Assembly (NCBI RefSeq): GCF_024758505.1 | Contig: NZ_CP077970.1 | Location: 3,844,001-3,908,000 of the forward strand | DNA: 64,000 nt | Direction: 5' to 3' | Source of the DNA: Bradyrhizobium arachidis | Lineage (GTDB): Bacteria; Pseudomonadota; Alphaproteobacteria; Rhizobiales; Xanthobacteraceae | In this document: positions 45,373 through 54,475 of the stretch, piece by piece | How the letters are laid out: each line of letters starts with the position of its first letter | Numbering within the stretch: the first letter of the stretch is position 1 | Translations under genes and position numbers: made by a program | Notes under the pieces: generated by a model | The model's input: the letters and a program-made list of their open reading frames with translations, nothing else | Told to the model about the DNA's origin: nothing | Database searches by the model: none

Positions 45373-45564
45373 CGATTCCGCTCCGAAAGCCGCCTTTGAA
45401 GAACCATCCTTAACGTCCGGGAATGCCTGGAGGTTTCAGGCGCGACAGCACCGAATCCTCTAGATCACGGGCCTGTGAACGGGGCCGAAAGGGGTTTTGA
45501 GTCGTAAACGAGTCCTGAATCCCAAAAAAAAGAATCCCTGGGACTCTCTGGCCGGAATCAGCGG

Positions 45565-45684
45565 ATGTTTCTGGCCATGACGACCGACCTGAAAACCTCC
45601 TGCGGGCACATGCTCCTGCCGCTCACGCTGGCGCTGGTCGGGGCCTGTGCGGCCAATCTGGTTCTTGTCTGGTCCTGGCTGTAA
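45565..45684 (+). CDS. Possible 39-residue membrane peptide
   Basis: ATG at 45565 opens a frame encoding MFLAMTTDLKTSCGH then a hydrophobic stretch (LLPLTLALVGACAANLVLVW) ending WSWL, stop at 45684. The hydrophobic composition is plausible for a small membrane protein, but no strong ribosome site is seen. The 190-base gap before it holds nothing else. Confidence 0.35.
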   Translation: MFLAMTTDLKTSCGHMLLPLTLALVGACAANLVLVWSWL

Positions 45685-45729
45685 TTGCCGTCCAGCCCCG
45701 GTCATCGGCACCATCGATGAATAAGCAAA

Positions 45730-45754
45730 GGGCCCTGGGAAAGTCCCAGGGCCC
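45730..45754 (-). terminator. Hairpin terminator of the 45790 porin gene
   Basis: Stem of 11 bp (GGGCCCTGGGA) with loop AAG. On the minus strand it lies just past the porin stop and is followed by TTTGCTTATT. Confidence 0.8.
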
Positions 45755-45789
45755 CCGTGGCGCGTCGAGGTGGCGAACGGTGCTCGCCG

Positions 45790-46569
45790 TCAATATCTGG
45801 CGACGAGCGGGGCGCCCATGCCAAAGCGGTAGTTCACGCCGAGCATGAAGGTTTGCATGCTCTGCTTGATCTCGAACGGAAGCGTCGCGGCGGCGCCCCC
45901 GATGCAGGCGGCGCAACTGATCAGGACACCATTCCGCCCGAAGTCGAAATAATTGTATTCGGCCTTCAACGAGACGTTCGGCAGCAAGGCATATTCGAGA
46001 CCGCCACCCACGACGAACCCCGCGATATTCTGCGTTCCGTTCATTGGTATGGTCGTGCCCAAAAAGTCGGTCTGGGTGAAGTTTTGGTCGAAGTGGGCGA
46101 ATGCGGCGCCGCCCTTGGCGTAGAGCAGGACGCGATCGAAGGCGTAGCCGACGCGGGCGGTTGCGGTGGCAAAGCGATCGAGCTTTGAGGTCAGAAGGAA
46201 GCCGACGCCACCAACACCAGCGGGGACCGTCGCCGTCGTGTCCTTCATGTCGGCCCAGTCGAACTGACCTTCGATGCCGACCACGAGGGAGCCAACCTGA
46301 TAGTCGCAGCCGGCCTGAACGCCGGCGAACCAGCCACTGTTGTGGACGGAATTGAACTCTATTCCCTGCAAGGGTTGCCATTCGTTCAGCCCGCGGCCGC
46401 CGCCGCCATTACCGCCGACATAGCATCCGGTCCAGGAGTAGGCGGGGGCAGCGGCAGGTGCCGCCTTGTAGGGAAGCGGCACGTCCGCCGCCAGGGCAGG
46501 TGCGAGCACGGCAGGTGTAAGGGTGGAAATCGCGAGCGCGATCACGCCCGAAAGCAAAGTCTTGTTCAT
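45790..46569 (-). CDS. Omp31-type outer membrane beta-barrel protein
   Basis: 259 residues. Signal peptide ends APALAAD; then VPLPYKAAPAAAPAYSWTG, the GGNGGGG loop, strands ending VNYRFGMGAPLVARY. Same family as 43982 and the second barrel of 24638. Two cysteines (ISCAAC) are unusual. Start ATG 46569 (MNKTLLSG). Third porin in this window. Confidence 0.92.
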   Translation of the reverse strand: MNKTLLSGVIALAISTLTPAVLAPALAADVPLPYKAAPAAAPAYSWTGCYVGGNGGGGRGLNEWQPLQGIEFNSVHNSGWFAGVQAGCDYQVGSLVVGIEGQFDWADMKDTTATVPAGVGGVGFLLTSKLDRFATATARVGYAFDRVLLYAKGGAAFAHFDQNFTQTDFLGTTIPMNGTQNIAGFVVGGGLEYALLPNVSLKAEYNYFDFGRNGVLISCAACIGGAAATLPFEIKQSMQTFMLGVNYRFGMGAPLVARY

Positions 46570-46664
46570 GAGTGAGGTCCTTAACGCTTGGTGGTCGGAA
46601 CCTAGCGTAGGACTCGTGGGAAGGGCGTACCTGCGCCGCCACAGGCGTGTGGCGGGCGGCTGGA

Positions 46665-47060
46665 CTAGGACGAATCTGTGCTGGACTTGCGCGCAGGGCT
46701 CTCCCGAATGGCGTCGCGCAACTTGGCCATCGTCGCCGCGCAATACTCCTCGCGTTCGCGCTCGAAACGCTCCTGGTGCTTGCGGAAGTTCGCGACCCGG
46801 CTCTGGATCTCGCTGCGGAAGTCGCCGGCGATCCGGGGCGGCGCGACCTGGAGCGGCTGCTGCGGCGGTGCCGGGGCGGGCGCCGGCGCTTCGATCTCCA
46901 GCGTTGGCTCGATCGCCACATAGGACACGACGTCAATGCTCGCGACCGGTGCGGCCGGGGCGTCGTCCGCCTGATGGAATCCGTCCTTTCGGCCGGTCAC
47001 CGACTGGACGAAAGCCATTGTCTGCGCGATCAGCGCGTCGCGTTCCCTCATCCACTTCAT
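46665..47060 (-). CDS. Cytosolic hypothetical protein with a coiled coil
   Basis: 131 residues. Helical N-terminus (MRERDALIAQTMAFVQSVTG), a Pro/Ala-rich middle and a C-terminal coiled coil (RVANFRKHQERFEREREEY). Possibly divergent in regulation from 47161. Unknown. Confidence 0.55.
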   Translation of the reverse strand: MKWMRERDALIAQTMAFVQSVTGRKDGFHQADDAPAAPVASIDVVSYVAIEPTLEIEAPAPAPAPPQQPLQVAPPRIAGDFRSEIQSRVANFRKHQERFEREREEYCAATMAKLRDAIRESPARKSSTDSS

Positions 47061-47160
47061 GGTTCACCTCACCCCCCGCCATTCCAGCAAAGGGCCGGCG
47101 CCGAATCAAGCGCCTCGACAGGGGATTGCATATTTTTCCCGGTCGTCCGAAAGTGGGATC

Positions 47161-47331
47161 ATGAACACGGAAGAAGCAGAACAACTGCCGGAGGAGGCGC
47201 TCGGGCTGCGGCTGGTGCGTGCCTTCCTGACGCTTCCGCCCGAGCAGAGGCAGCACGTGCTCCAGATCGTCGAGGACATGTCGCGCGGGCCTGACCGACA
47301 CGAGGAGGGGGCCGAAGCGGCCCCGCGCTGA
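47161..47331 (+). CDS. Small helical protein
   Basis: 56 residues: MNTEEAEQLPEEALGLRLVR then AFLTLPPEQRQHVLQIVEDM, an amphipathic helix pair. Only the part after ATG 47161 looks coding. Tiny proteins of this helical type occur in the group; role unknown. Confidence 0.5.
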   Translation: MNTEEAEQLPEEALGLRLVRAFLTLPPEQRQHVLQIVEDMSRGPDRHEEGAEAAPR

Positions 47332-47343
47332 CGGCGATAATCC

Positions 47344-47586
47344 CTAGCGCTCGCGCGGATTGACGTTGGGCACGAAGGGCGTGCCGACCACCCGCACATC
47401 GCTGCGTTCGACGGCATTGACCGGCTGGGCGAACGGGGCGGTGTCTGTGATCCGGCTGTCCACGGCCGGCTGAGGGGCGAGCCCCTGTGCAGGCTCGACC
47501 AGCGTGGCAGCGCCAGCGACAACGATGCAGGACAGCGTCACCGCAGCCAGCAGCACCATGTTGCAGTTTTCTTCCCTGATGCGCAT
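47344..47586 (-). CDS. Small membrane or exported protein
   Basis: 80 residues. Hydrophobic helix (VLLAAVTLSCIVVAGAATLV) after a short basic start, then a Pro/Ala/Val-rich tail. Start ATG 47586; the ATG at 47559 is an alternative that begins the helix. Unknown. Confidence 0.5.
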   Translation of the reverse strand: MRIREENCNMVLLAAVTLSCIVVAGAATLVEPAQGLAPQPAVDSRITDTAPFAQPVNAVERSDVRVVGTPFVPNVNPRER

Positions 47587-47664
47587 GGGATGAGAACGGC
47601 AGCGCCCGGCCATTGTTCCCAGGCCGGCTTGCGTGGGCGGAGCGCTTCCGTTTCAATTCGGCCG

Positions 47665-48198
47665 ATGGCGACAGATGCAGCAAGAGTGGTGATCATCGGC
47701 AATGCGGCCGGCGGCAAGTCGACCCTGGCCCGCACGCTTGCGGCGCGCCGGAATCTGCCGCTCGTCGAGGTGGACAGGTTGCTTTGGCAGAAGGGTTGGC
47801 AGCTCACGCCTGCCGACGTTTATACCCGGCGGCATGCCGAGGCGATCGCCGGCGAGCGATGGGTGATCGAGGGCCTCGGCAGCCAGGACTCGATCGCCCC
47901 GCGCATGTCGCGGGCGACCGAGGTCGTCCTGATCGACCTGCCGCTCTGGCTGCACTTTGCGCTTGCCGCGGAACGTCAGGCCAAGTGGGCGCAACAGGAA
48001 GCGCCGCCCGCGGGGCTTGCCGAACTGCCGCCGACGCGCGCGCTGTTCGAGACCATGTGGCGGGTCGACCGGGAATGGATGCCCGACATCCGCGAGCTCT
48101 GCCGCAAGGCAGAGGCCGATGGAAAGAAAGTCAGCCGGCTTCAAAGCCTGGAGGCGATCGATGCTGTCGCGCGGGCGGAAGCGGCTGCCGGCGCTTGA
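47665..48198 (+). CDS. P-loop NTPase, adenylate-kinase-like
   Basis: 177 residues. Walker A GNAAGGKSTLARTLA at residues 12-19, then EVDRLLWQKGW and a lid-like region; VVLIDLPLWLH holds a possible Walker B. It belongs to the broad adenylate/shikimate kinase-like group (FlaR-type), phosphorylating an unknown small molecule. Start ATG 47665. Confidence 0.75.
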   Translation: MATDAARVVIIGNAAGGKSTLARTLAARRNLPLVEVDRLLWQKGWQLTPADVYTRRHAEAIAGERWVIEGLGSQDSIAPRMSRATEVVLIDLPLWLHFALAAERQAKWAQQEAPPAGLAELPPTRALFETMWRVDREWMPDIRELCRKAEADGKKVSRLQSLEAIDAVARAEAAAGA

Positions 48199-48211
48199 GA
48201 TCAAGTCGCTG

Positions 48212-48331
48212 TTACCAGCCCGGCGCAATCAACAGGCTGAAGACGATCGCGAACAGCAGCCCCGTCATGGCTAGCGCCGCCACCGCACCCGCGGTGATCT
48301 TGATCATCTCTTTGCCGCTGTGGGGACGCAT
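48212..48331 (-). CDS. Small membrane protein (39 residues)
   Basis: ATG at 48331 behind GGAG; one helix (VAALAMTGLLFAIVFSLLIAPGW) after a short basic N-terminus (MRPHSGKEMIK). Too short for confident family calling. Confidence 0.5.
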   Translation of the reverse strand: MRPHSGKEMIKITAGAVAALAMTGLLFAIVFSLLIAPGW

Positions 48332-48430
48332 GGGATCGCTCCTGCTGCATTCTACCTGATGTTGAGTTGCGATCCAATCTGTGGTGAATGAGCCGCCCGG
48401 CACCGCCGCATCACCTTTGAGGGACGAGCG

Positions 48431-49150
48431 ATGACGGACGAGGTTGACGGCGGCTGGGCGGCGTCCGCGCAGGCCTGGATCGTCGAGCAGGGCGAGGATG
48501 GCGATTATGGTCGCCGCGCCGTGCTGGATGCCCCGATGCTGGCGCGGATCGAAGGCCGCCGCTTTGACCGCGCGCTCGATGTCGGCTGCGGCGAAGGTCG
48601 GTTCTGCCGCATCATGCAGCGCCTTGGAATCCGGACGACCGGCATCGATCCCACCCAAGCGCTGCTTGCGCGCGCGAGGCGATTGGACCCCGCAGGTGAC
48701 TATCGGCTCGGCCGTGCGGAGACCATGGCCGAGGAGGGGCAGTTCGATCTTGTGGTCAGCTATCTCAGCCTGATCGATATCCCCGACATCGGCGCGGCGA
48801 TCGCGAATATGGCGGCTGCGCTACGGCCGGGCGGCACGCTGCTGATCGCCAACCTGACCAGCTTCAACACCGCCGGCATGCCGGAGGGCTGGTACCGCGA
48901 TGGCGATGGCGGCTCGCGCTTTTCGATCGACCATTACATGGACGAGCGGGCGGTCTGGGTCGAATGGCGCGGCATCCGGATCTACAACTGGCACCGGCCG
49001 CTCAGCACCTACATGACGCTGCTCCTGAACCAGGGCCTGCAATTGCGCCTATTCATGGAGCCGGCGCCGACGGCCGGCGATCCCGAACAGATCGCGCGTC
49101 ATCGCCGCGTGCCGTATTTTCACATCATGGAGTGGCAGAAGCCGGTCTAG
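48431..49150 (+). CDS. Class I SAM-dependent methyltransferase
   Basis: 239 residues. SAM motif I ALDVGCGEGRFCR at residues 47-56, acidic motif II GIDPTQAL, motif III-like LRPGGTLLIANL. Substrate unknown; SmtA/UbiE-like. 56 bases before the next methyltransferase, so they may be co-transcribed. Confidence 0.85.
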   Translation: MTDEVDGGWAASAQAWIVEQGEDGDYGRRAVLDAPMLARIEGRRFDRALDVGCGEGRFCRIMQRLGIRTTGIDPTQALLARARRLDPAGDYRLGRAETMAEEGQFDLVVSYLSLIDIPDIGAAIANMAAALRPGGTLLIANLTSFNTAGMPEGWYRDGDGGSRFSIDHYMDERAVWVEWRGIRIYNWHRPLSTYMTLLLNQGLQLRLFMEPAPTAGDPEQIARHRRVPYFHIMEWQKPV

Positions 49151-49206
49151 AGCCTTCGCTCGAAAACGCTCCTAGAGTGGCATCGGTTCGAAGGGGGTCT
49201 TAGCGC

Positions 49207-49893
49207 ATGGATTCAAAACGCCCGCCCGTTCTCGCCCATCAGCGCTTCGTCGCCGACCGCGACAATTTTGCCGGCCTCGATCTCGCTGGGCGATTCGACC
49301 GGATCTTGAAAACCAACCTGTGGGGGGCGCCGACCTCGGTATCCGGGCTCGGCTCCGAGGATCTCGCTACTTCAGCGATCCGCGAGGCATTGCCGCCCCT
49401 GTTGCAAAAGCTCGGTGCCCGCTCGCTGCTCGATGCGCCCTGCGGTGACGCCGGCTGGATCGCGGCTTGCAAGCTCGACGTCGACTATATCGGCGTCGAC
49501 ATCGTGCCGTCCCTGATCGAGACCAACAGGCGGCGCGCCGCGAACGGGGAGGTAGCCGGCCGCTTCATCGTCGCAGACATCACCGGCGATGAGCTGCCGC
49601 GCGCCGATCTCATCCTCTGCCGCGATTGTCTCGTGCATCTGAGCTTCGAGAACAACGGCCGCGCCGTCGCGCGCTGCCGCGACAGCGGTGCACGCTACCT
49701 GCTCGTGACAACTTTTCCGGGATGGGAGAAGAACGAGGATTGCGAGGATGGCGACTGGCGCGCATTGAACTTCGAACGCGCGCCATTCAACTGGCCGGCG
49801 CCGCTCGAACTGATCAATGAGCGCTGCGACGAAGGCGGGGGCGGCTGGAACGACAAGAGCCTGGGGCTGTGGCGGCTGGCGGATCTACCTTAG
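49207..49893 (+). CDS. Second class I SAM-dependent methyltransferase
   Basis: 228 residues. Motif I LLDAPCGDAGWIAACK, motif II IGVDIVPSLIETN and DLILCRDCLVHLSFEN. The CRDCLVHLS stretch is typical of a family found in surface-polysaccharide or unknown clusters. It follows the first methyltransferase closely. Substrate unknown. Confidence 0.82.
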   Translation: MDSKRPPVLAHQRFVADRDNFAGLDLAGRFDRILKTNLWGAPTSVSGLGSEDLATSAIREALPPLLQKLGARSLLDAPCGDAGWIAACKLDVDYIGVDIVPSLIETNRRRAANGEVAGRFIVADITGDELPRADLILCRDCLVHLSFENNGRAVARCRDSGARYLLVTTFPGWEKNEDCEDGDWRALNFERAPFNWPAPLELINERCDEGGGGWNDKSLGLWRLADLP

Positions 49894-49982
49894 TCCGCCG
49901 ATTGATCCCGGCGTATCTATTCACCATTGCAAGTCACGGCCGGAATGGAGGTGACCATTCCGCGAGGTCGGATCCGCTTGTC

Positions 49983-50004
49983 CGGCGGAGCATGTGCTCC
50001 GCCG
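49983..50004. terminator. Hairpin between genes at 50 kb
   Basis: Ten-bp palindrome CGGCGGAGCA/TGCTCCGCCG with a two-base loop, 33 bases past the stop of the minus-strand 50037 gene. No T-run, so a weak terminator. Confidence 0.4.
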
Positions 50005-50036
50005 TCAGAGTTCGACGCCGACAGGCTTGGCTGGCA

Positions 50037-50303
50037 TCAGGCCGCGCGGGTCCAATCCGTCGCGGGATCGAGGGCCTTCAGGCGCTCTTCCAGTGCGGCG
50101 ATCGTCACCAGCAGGTTGTCGCGACGCGCCCGCAAGGTCAGGGCCAGCATGGGATAGCCGAGGGCGGCGGGGTCCGAGACGCGGGCGCGCTGCTCTTCGT
50201 CTTGGATGTCGGAAACCAGCAGTTGGACTTTCCAGCGCAGATCCGCGATCAACGCCTGGAGTTGCATGGTCGATGTCTTGGATTGAAACAGCGGCTGCAT
50301 CAT
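50037..50303 (-). CDS. Small helical hypothetical protein
   Basis: 88 residues, two long amphipathic helices: QLQALIADLRWKVQLLVSDI and ALTLRARRDNLLVTIAALEERL. May be a dimeric coiled-coil regulator or scaffold. Double ATG at the start (MMQP). Unknown. Confidence 0.55.
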   Translation of the reverse strand: MMQPLFQSKTSTMQLQALIADLRWKVQLLVSDIQDEEQRARVSDPAALGYPMLALTLRARRDNLLVTIAALEERLKALDPATDWTRAA

Positions 50304-50407
50304 GTCGCCTCGATGTGAGACAGGCCCACTGCGGGCCCGTCAGGTTGAGGTAACCTCAGCAAACCGGATGCCAGTTTCGGCCACGCGGCCGGGGCCGGCG
50401 GCTCTGC

Positions 50408-50560
50408 CTAACCGGGATCCTGCAATCTTGCGATCTGCGAATTGTGCTGCGATCGCTTGTCCTTGGCTTCGACGCAAATCCGCAAAATACCCGCGGCGAC
50501 GATCGCGAGCAGGCTGACCCAGACGCAGGCGGAGAGGGCGGCGGAAGCCATTTTGCGCAT
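50408..50560 (-). CDS. Small membrane protein
   Basis: 50 residues; one helix (ALSACVWVSLLAIVAAGILRI) and a charged tail. Chosen start ATG 50560. Coding status uncertain. Confidence 0.4.
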   Translation of the reverse strand: MRKMASAALSACVWVSLLAIVAAGILRICVEAKDKRSQHNSQIARLQDPG

Positions 50561-50847
50561 GTTGGACTCGCAAGGCCAAACGAGCCGCCGCGCCGAGTAT
50601 GATGGCGCGGCGGCTTCGCCATGGTGATCCCGGAGGGCAATATCCGGTGGCGCCAACGTAGCCTGCGGCGGCACGGCTGCAATCGAACTCGCATGTTAAG
50701 CTTGATGCCGCGGCCGCCGGCCCTTCCGGGTAAGGCGATCAACCCAAGCGATCGTGATCTCAAGTCGCCGAACTCTCGCCAAAGTTGTGGCGATGCTGCC
50801 GGCCGGCCTGTCCCTTGCGATCAGGCCATGGCAGCGGAGGCAGTCGC

Positions 50848-51795
50848 ATGCGGTTTGGTCTCAGTCTTGGTCTCGGCCTGGTGCTGCTTGCGACCTGCGC
50901 TCACGCGGCGGGACTGAGGTCGGTCGAGGTTACTGCCGAGGGCGACCGGCCTACGCTGAACGTATTGATCTGGTCACCCTGCGCGGCGCCGCCTGACAAC
51001 ATTCGGCTCGGGCCCTTCACATTGCCTGCCGTTCGCGATTGTCCGGTGGCAGGCAGCAAACTTCCGCTGATCGTGGTGTCGCACGGCTTCGGCGGCAACA
51101 ATCTCGGTCACCACGATACCGCAGAAGCGCTGGCAGATGCCGGCTTCGTGGTGGCGGCGCTCAACCATCCCGGCGACACGACGGCGGCCAACAGCGCCAA
51201 CACGTTGTCGCCAACCGCGCTTGGCGAGCGTCCGGCTGATGTCAAACGTCTGATCGATTTCATGCTCGGTGCGTCGCCGGTCGCAGCCTCCATCGATCCC
51301 GAGCGCGTCGGCTTCTTCGGCTTCTCGCGCGGCGGCTATACCGGGATCGTGATCGCGGGCGGCAATCCCGATTTTACCCGCGGGACCGCGTCCTGCGGCG
51401 GCGACGCACGTTGCGCCAAGCTCGCGGCGCTGGGCGGCCTCACGCATGATCCGCGCGTCAAGGCGGTCGTGATCGCCGATCCCCTGAGCTTCTTCGATGC
51501 GCCCAAGTCCGTCGAGGATATCAAGGTCCCGATCCAGCTCTGGAGCTCGCAATTTGGTGGCGGCGGCGTCCTGCCCGAAAGTGTCGCGACCGTTGCGCAC
51601 AATCTGAATCTGACGTCGGAGTTTCACTTGGTGCCCAATTCCGGACATTTCGTGTTTCTGGCGCCGTGTCCGGCGGCGATGGCCGCGCGCGTTCCCGACA
51701 TCTGCACCGATCCGCCCGGCTTCGATCGCGTTGCGTTTCACGAGAGGCTCGACGCTGAGATCGTCGCCTTCTTCCGCAAGCATTTTGGCATGTGA
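50848..51795 (+). CDS. Exported dienelactone-hydrolase-like alpha/beta hydrolase
   Basis: 315 residues. Signal peptide (LSLGLGLVLLATCAHAAG), then an alpha/beta hydrolase: oxyanion region PLIVVSHGFGGNN, nucleophile elbow GFFGFSRGGYTG and a terminal His in NSGHFVFLAPC. The FSRGG and PAF-acetylhydrolase-like pattern indicates ester hydrolysis in the periplasm. Start ATG 50848 with GGAGG. Confidence 0.88.
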   Translation: MRFGLSLGLGLVLLATCAHAAGLRSVEVTAEGDRPTLNVLIWSPCAAPPDNIRLGPFTLPAVRDCPVAGSKLPLIVVSHGFGGNNLGHHDTAEALADAGFVVAALNHPGDTTAANSANTLSPTALGERPADVKRLIDFMLGASPVAASIDPERVGFFGFSRGGYTGIVIAGGNPDFTRGTASCGGDARCAKLAALGGLTHDPRVKAVVIADPLSFFDAPKSVEDIKVPIQLWSSQFGGGGVLPESVATVAHNLNLTSEFHLVPNSGHFVFLAPCPAAMAARVPDICTDPPGFDRVAFHERLDAEIVAFFRKHFGM

Positions 51796-51949
51796 GGTGC
51801 GATAGCGGGACCGGAGCGCAAACGCGATCGCGAACGCCGGATGACAGGTAGCGCCCCCGCGGCCATTGCCCGGCGCGACACCTTCAAGTTACACTTCCTT
51901 CCGCGCAATCGGCCACGCCCGTCTCCGTCCCGGTGTCGGAATGCCAACC

Positions 51950-53794
51950 ATGAAGCAAAACGCTGTCGCGCTCGCCTTGCTGATCTGGTCCTGTTGGCCG
52001 GCACTGGCCCAGCAGGACGGTGCGGCGCTTTACGCGGCCCATTGCGCGCAATGTCACGATACGACCGACAGCCAAAGCCGCGTGCCCGGCCGCACTGCGC
52101 TGCAGGCGATGTCGCCCGAGCTCGTCCTGAGCACGCTCACGACAGGCAGCATGGCCTCGATCGCCCGCACGCGCAGCGACGAGGAGCGCAAGGCGATTGC
52201 CGCCTTCGTGACCGGCAAGGCCGTCGACGACGCTTCGCTGGCCAGGACCGCAGATAGCTCCGGGCGCTGCACGCTGCCCCCAGCCGCCTCTCCCGCACTG
52301 CTGGACGGCCCGCGCTGGAATGGCTGGGGTGTGGATGTCAGCAACAGCCGCTTCCAGCCGGCCGACATGGCAAGGCTCGCGGCCGACGAGGTGCCGCGCC
52401 TGCGGTTGAAGTGGGCCTTTGGCTTCGCCGGCGCTTCGCTCACCTTTGCGCAGCCGACTGTCGTCGGCGGGATGCTGTTCGTCGGCGGCACGGATCGCAA
52501 GGTGCACGCGCTCGATGCGAAGAGCGGCTGCACACTTTGGACGTTCGCTCCGGACGCTGCAGTGCGGGCGTCCATCAGCTTCGGGCAAATCGCCGGATTG
52601 GACGAGGGGACCCTGTTCTTCGGCGATCTCCGCGCCAACGTCTACGCGGTGAATGCCCGCAACGGTGCGGTGATCTGGAAGGTGAAGGTCGAGGAGCATC
52701 ACGCCGCCCGCATCACCGGCGCGCCGACGCTTTATGAGGGCAGGCTCTACGTGCCGGTGTCCTCGCTCGAGGAGGCGGCCGGGTCGCAGGCGACCTACGA
52801 ATGCTGCACCTTCCGCGGCAGCGTCGTGGTGCTGGATGCTGTGACCGGCAAGCAGGTCTGGCAGGCCTACACGATCCCCGAGGTGCCGCATCCGACCACG
52901 AAGAACGCGATCGGGACCCAGCTCTACGGTCCCTCCGGCGCGGCGATCTGGTCGGCGCCGACGATCGATCCGGAGCGCAAGGCGGTCTATGTCGCCACCA
53001 GTAATTCCTATTCGAATCCGCCGTCGATCACGAGCGATGCGGTGCTTGCGTTCGATCTCGCGACCGGCAAGCTGTTGTGGAAGCAGCAGGCCACGCCGAA
53101 GGACGCCTTCATCGTGGCGTGCTTCTTGTCCGATCGCACCAACTGTCCCGATGACAACGGGCCGGACCACGATTTCGGCCAGTCGCCGATCCTGGTGAAG
53201 CTGCGCGACGGCAAGCGCGTGCTGGCGATCGCGCAAAAGTCCGGCGTCGTGCACGCTTTCGACCCTGACCAGGACGGCAAGATCTTGTGGCAGACGCGGG
53301 TCGGCAAGGGCGGTGCGCTCGGCGGCAGCGAGTGGGGCTCGGCGGCGGATCAGGACCGCATCTATGTCGCGATATCAGACGTGCGGTTCACGCGCGACGG
53401 CACGCGGAGCCTCGAGCCGAAAGAAGGCGGCGGCCTGTTCGCGCTCGATCTTGCGACCGGAAAGGTATCGATGGAGGTGCCGCCGGTTGCCTGCGGCGAC
53501 CGTGATTTCTGCAGCCCCGCACTGTCTGCGGCCATTAGCGTCATTCCTGGCGTGGTGTTTTCCGGCGGCGTCAGCGGCTACATGCGCGCCTACGCAACGG
53601 CGGATGCAAAACTGCTGTGGGAGTTCGATACCACGCGCGATTACGTGACGGTGAACGGCGTACGCGCCTACGGCGGCGCGATCGACGGGCCCGGGCCCGT
53701 CATCGTCGACGGCATGCTCTACACCAATTCCGGCTACGGGCAGTGGAGCGGCGTGCCCGGCAACGTGCTGCTCGCGTTCGAGGTGGTGCGCTGA
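51950..53794 (+). CDS. Periplasmic quinohemoprotein: cytochrome c plus PQQ beta-propeller
   Basis: 614 residues. Signal peptide (LIWSCWPALAQ); the cytochrome c domain has CAQCH (Cys32, Cys35, His36) and the Met ligand region. From residue about 110 a PQQ-dependent eight-bladed propeller follows with repeated W motifs, e.g. GKQVWQAYTIP and GKLLWKQQATP, and vicinal cysteines in ATYECCTFRGS, the disulfide seen over PQQ in quinoprotein alcohol dehydrogenases. Polyvinyl-alcohol-dehydrogenase-like. Oxidises an alcohol or polyol and passes electrons to its own heme. Followed 15 bases later by 53810. Confidence 0.88.
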   Translation: MKQNAVALALLIWSCWPALAQQDGAALYAAHCAQCHDTTDSQSRVPGRTALQAMSPELVLSTLTTGSMASIARTRSDEERKAIAAFVTGKAVDDASLARTADSSGRCTLPPAASPALLDGPRWNGWGVDVSNSRFQPADMARLAADEVPRLRLKWAFGFAGASLTFAQPTVVGGMLFVGGTDRKVHALDAKSGCTLWTFAPDAAVRASISFGQIAGLDEGTLFFGDLRANVYAVNARNGAVIWKVKVEEHHAARITGAPTLYEGRLYVPVSSLEEAAGSQATYECCTFRGSVVVLDAVTGKQVWQAYTIPEVPHPTTKNAIGTQLYGPSGAAIWSAPTIDPERKAVYVATSNSYSNPPSITSDAVLAFDLATGKLLWKQQATPKDAFIVACFLSDRTNCPDDNGPDHDFGQSPILVKLRDGKRVLAIAQKSGVVHAFDPDQDGKILWQTRVGKGGALGGSEWGSAADQDRIYVAISDVRFTRDGTRSLEPKEGGGLFALDLATGKVSMEVPPVACGDRDFCSPALSAAISVIPGVVFSGGVSGYMRAYATADAKLLWEFDTTRDYVTVNGVRAYGGAIDGPGPVIVDGMLYTNSGYGQWSGVPGNVLLAFEVVR

Positions 53795-53809
53795 CGCGGC
53801 GGCGAAGCG

Positions 53810-54262
53810 ATGCGGTACAGGCTCCCGATGATTGCATTGTCCTTCCTCGCCTGCGTCGCGCCGGCGCGCGCCGATGACTGCGAGGCCAAGGCGGTCGAGA
53901 TCGCGGACAAGATCGGTCTCGACGCCGGCGAGCGAACATCCTCGGGCTCCATTGCGCTCAGCGCGCGCAATGAGGGCGAGGATGACTATGGCGCTTATCT
54001 CCTCTGCAAGGGAGCGCTCGGCACGACGCTCCGCTATCTCAGCCCGCCGTCGCCCGGCCAAAAATGGTTTCAGTTCGTCGGCCGCTCTGGCGCGGTCCTC
54101 ACCGGTGTGAAGCCGTCATCGATTGAGCTGGGCGCGCAAAACTGCGTCGAGAACGCGCGACTGCGCAAGACTTCATTCCGATCGCCGGGGTCGGCGTTCC
54201 AGATGCAATGCACCGTGTCGAGGAATGACGATCGCGCGGAGCTGTCGTTGGCGGGGCGGTAG
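53810..54262 (+). CDS. Exported hypothetical protein downstream of the quinohemoprotein
   Basis: 150 residues. Signal peptide (IALSFLACVAPARAD), then four cysteines (ADDCEAKAV, YLLCKGAL, GAQNCVENA, FQMQCTV) consistent with two disulfides. Likely co-transcribed and possibly a partner of the oxidoreductase. Family unknown. Confidence 0.65.
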   Translation: MRYRLPMIALSFLACVAPARADDCEAKAVEIADKIGLDAGERTSSGSIALSARNEGEDDYGAYLLCKGALGTTLRYLSPPSPGQKWFQFVGRSGAVLTGVKPSSIELGAQNCVENARLRKTSFRSPGSAFQMQCTVSRNDDRAELSLAGR

Positions 54263-54269
54263 TGGTGAG

Positions 54270-54321
54270 TGGTGCCGGCTGAGGGGATTGAACCCCCGAC
54301 CTTCGGTTTACAAAACCGCTT
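54270..54321 (-). tRNA. 3' fragment of tRNA-Thr(UGU), island attachment site
   Basis: On the minus strand it reads anticodon arm (loop TTTGTAA, anticodon TGT), variable loop, T-arm with GGTTCAATCC and 3' GCCGGCACCA. The 5' half, D-arm and acceptor complement are absent; the sequence before AGCGG is unrelated. This is the duplicated 3' end left when an integrase inserted into the tRNA gene. The full tRNA should lie at the other end of the island, outside the window. A partial gene, not a functional tRNA. Confidence 0.85.
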
Positions 54322-54475
54322 GTCTGTAAACAGGATATCGCCCGAAGGGACCTAAAACGCAAAATTTGTTGACAGTATAATAGGTTATGGCGGTATCGAA
54401 AATCGACCGCTTGTGGAACGGGCCTTGGGTCTCCATATCTGTGTATCCCCATGTATCCCGAAAAGGCCAGGGAAA

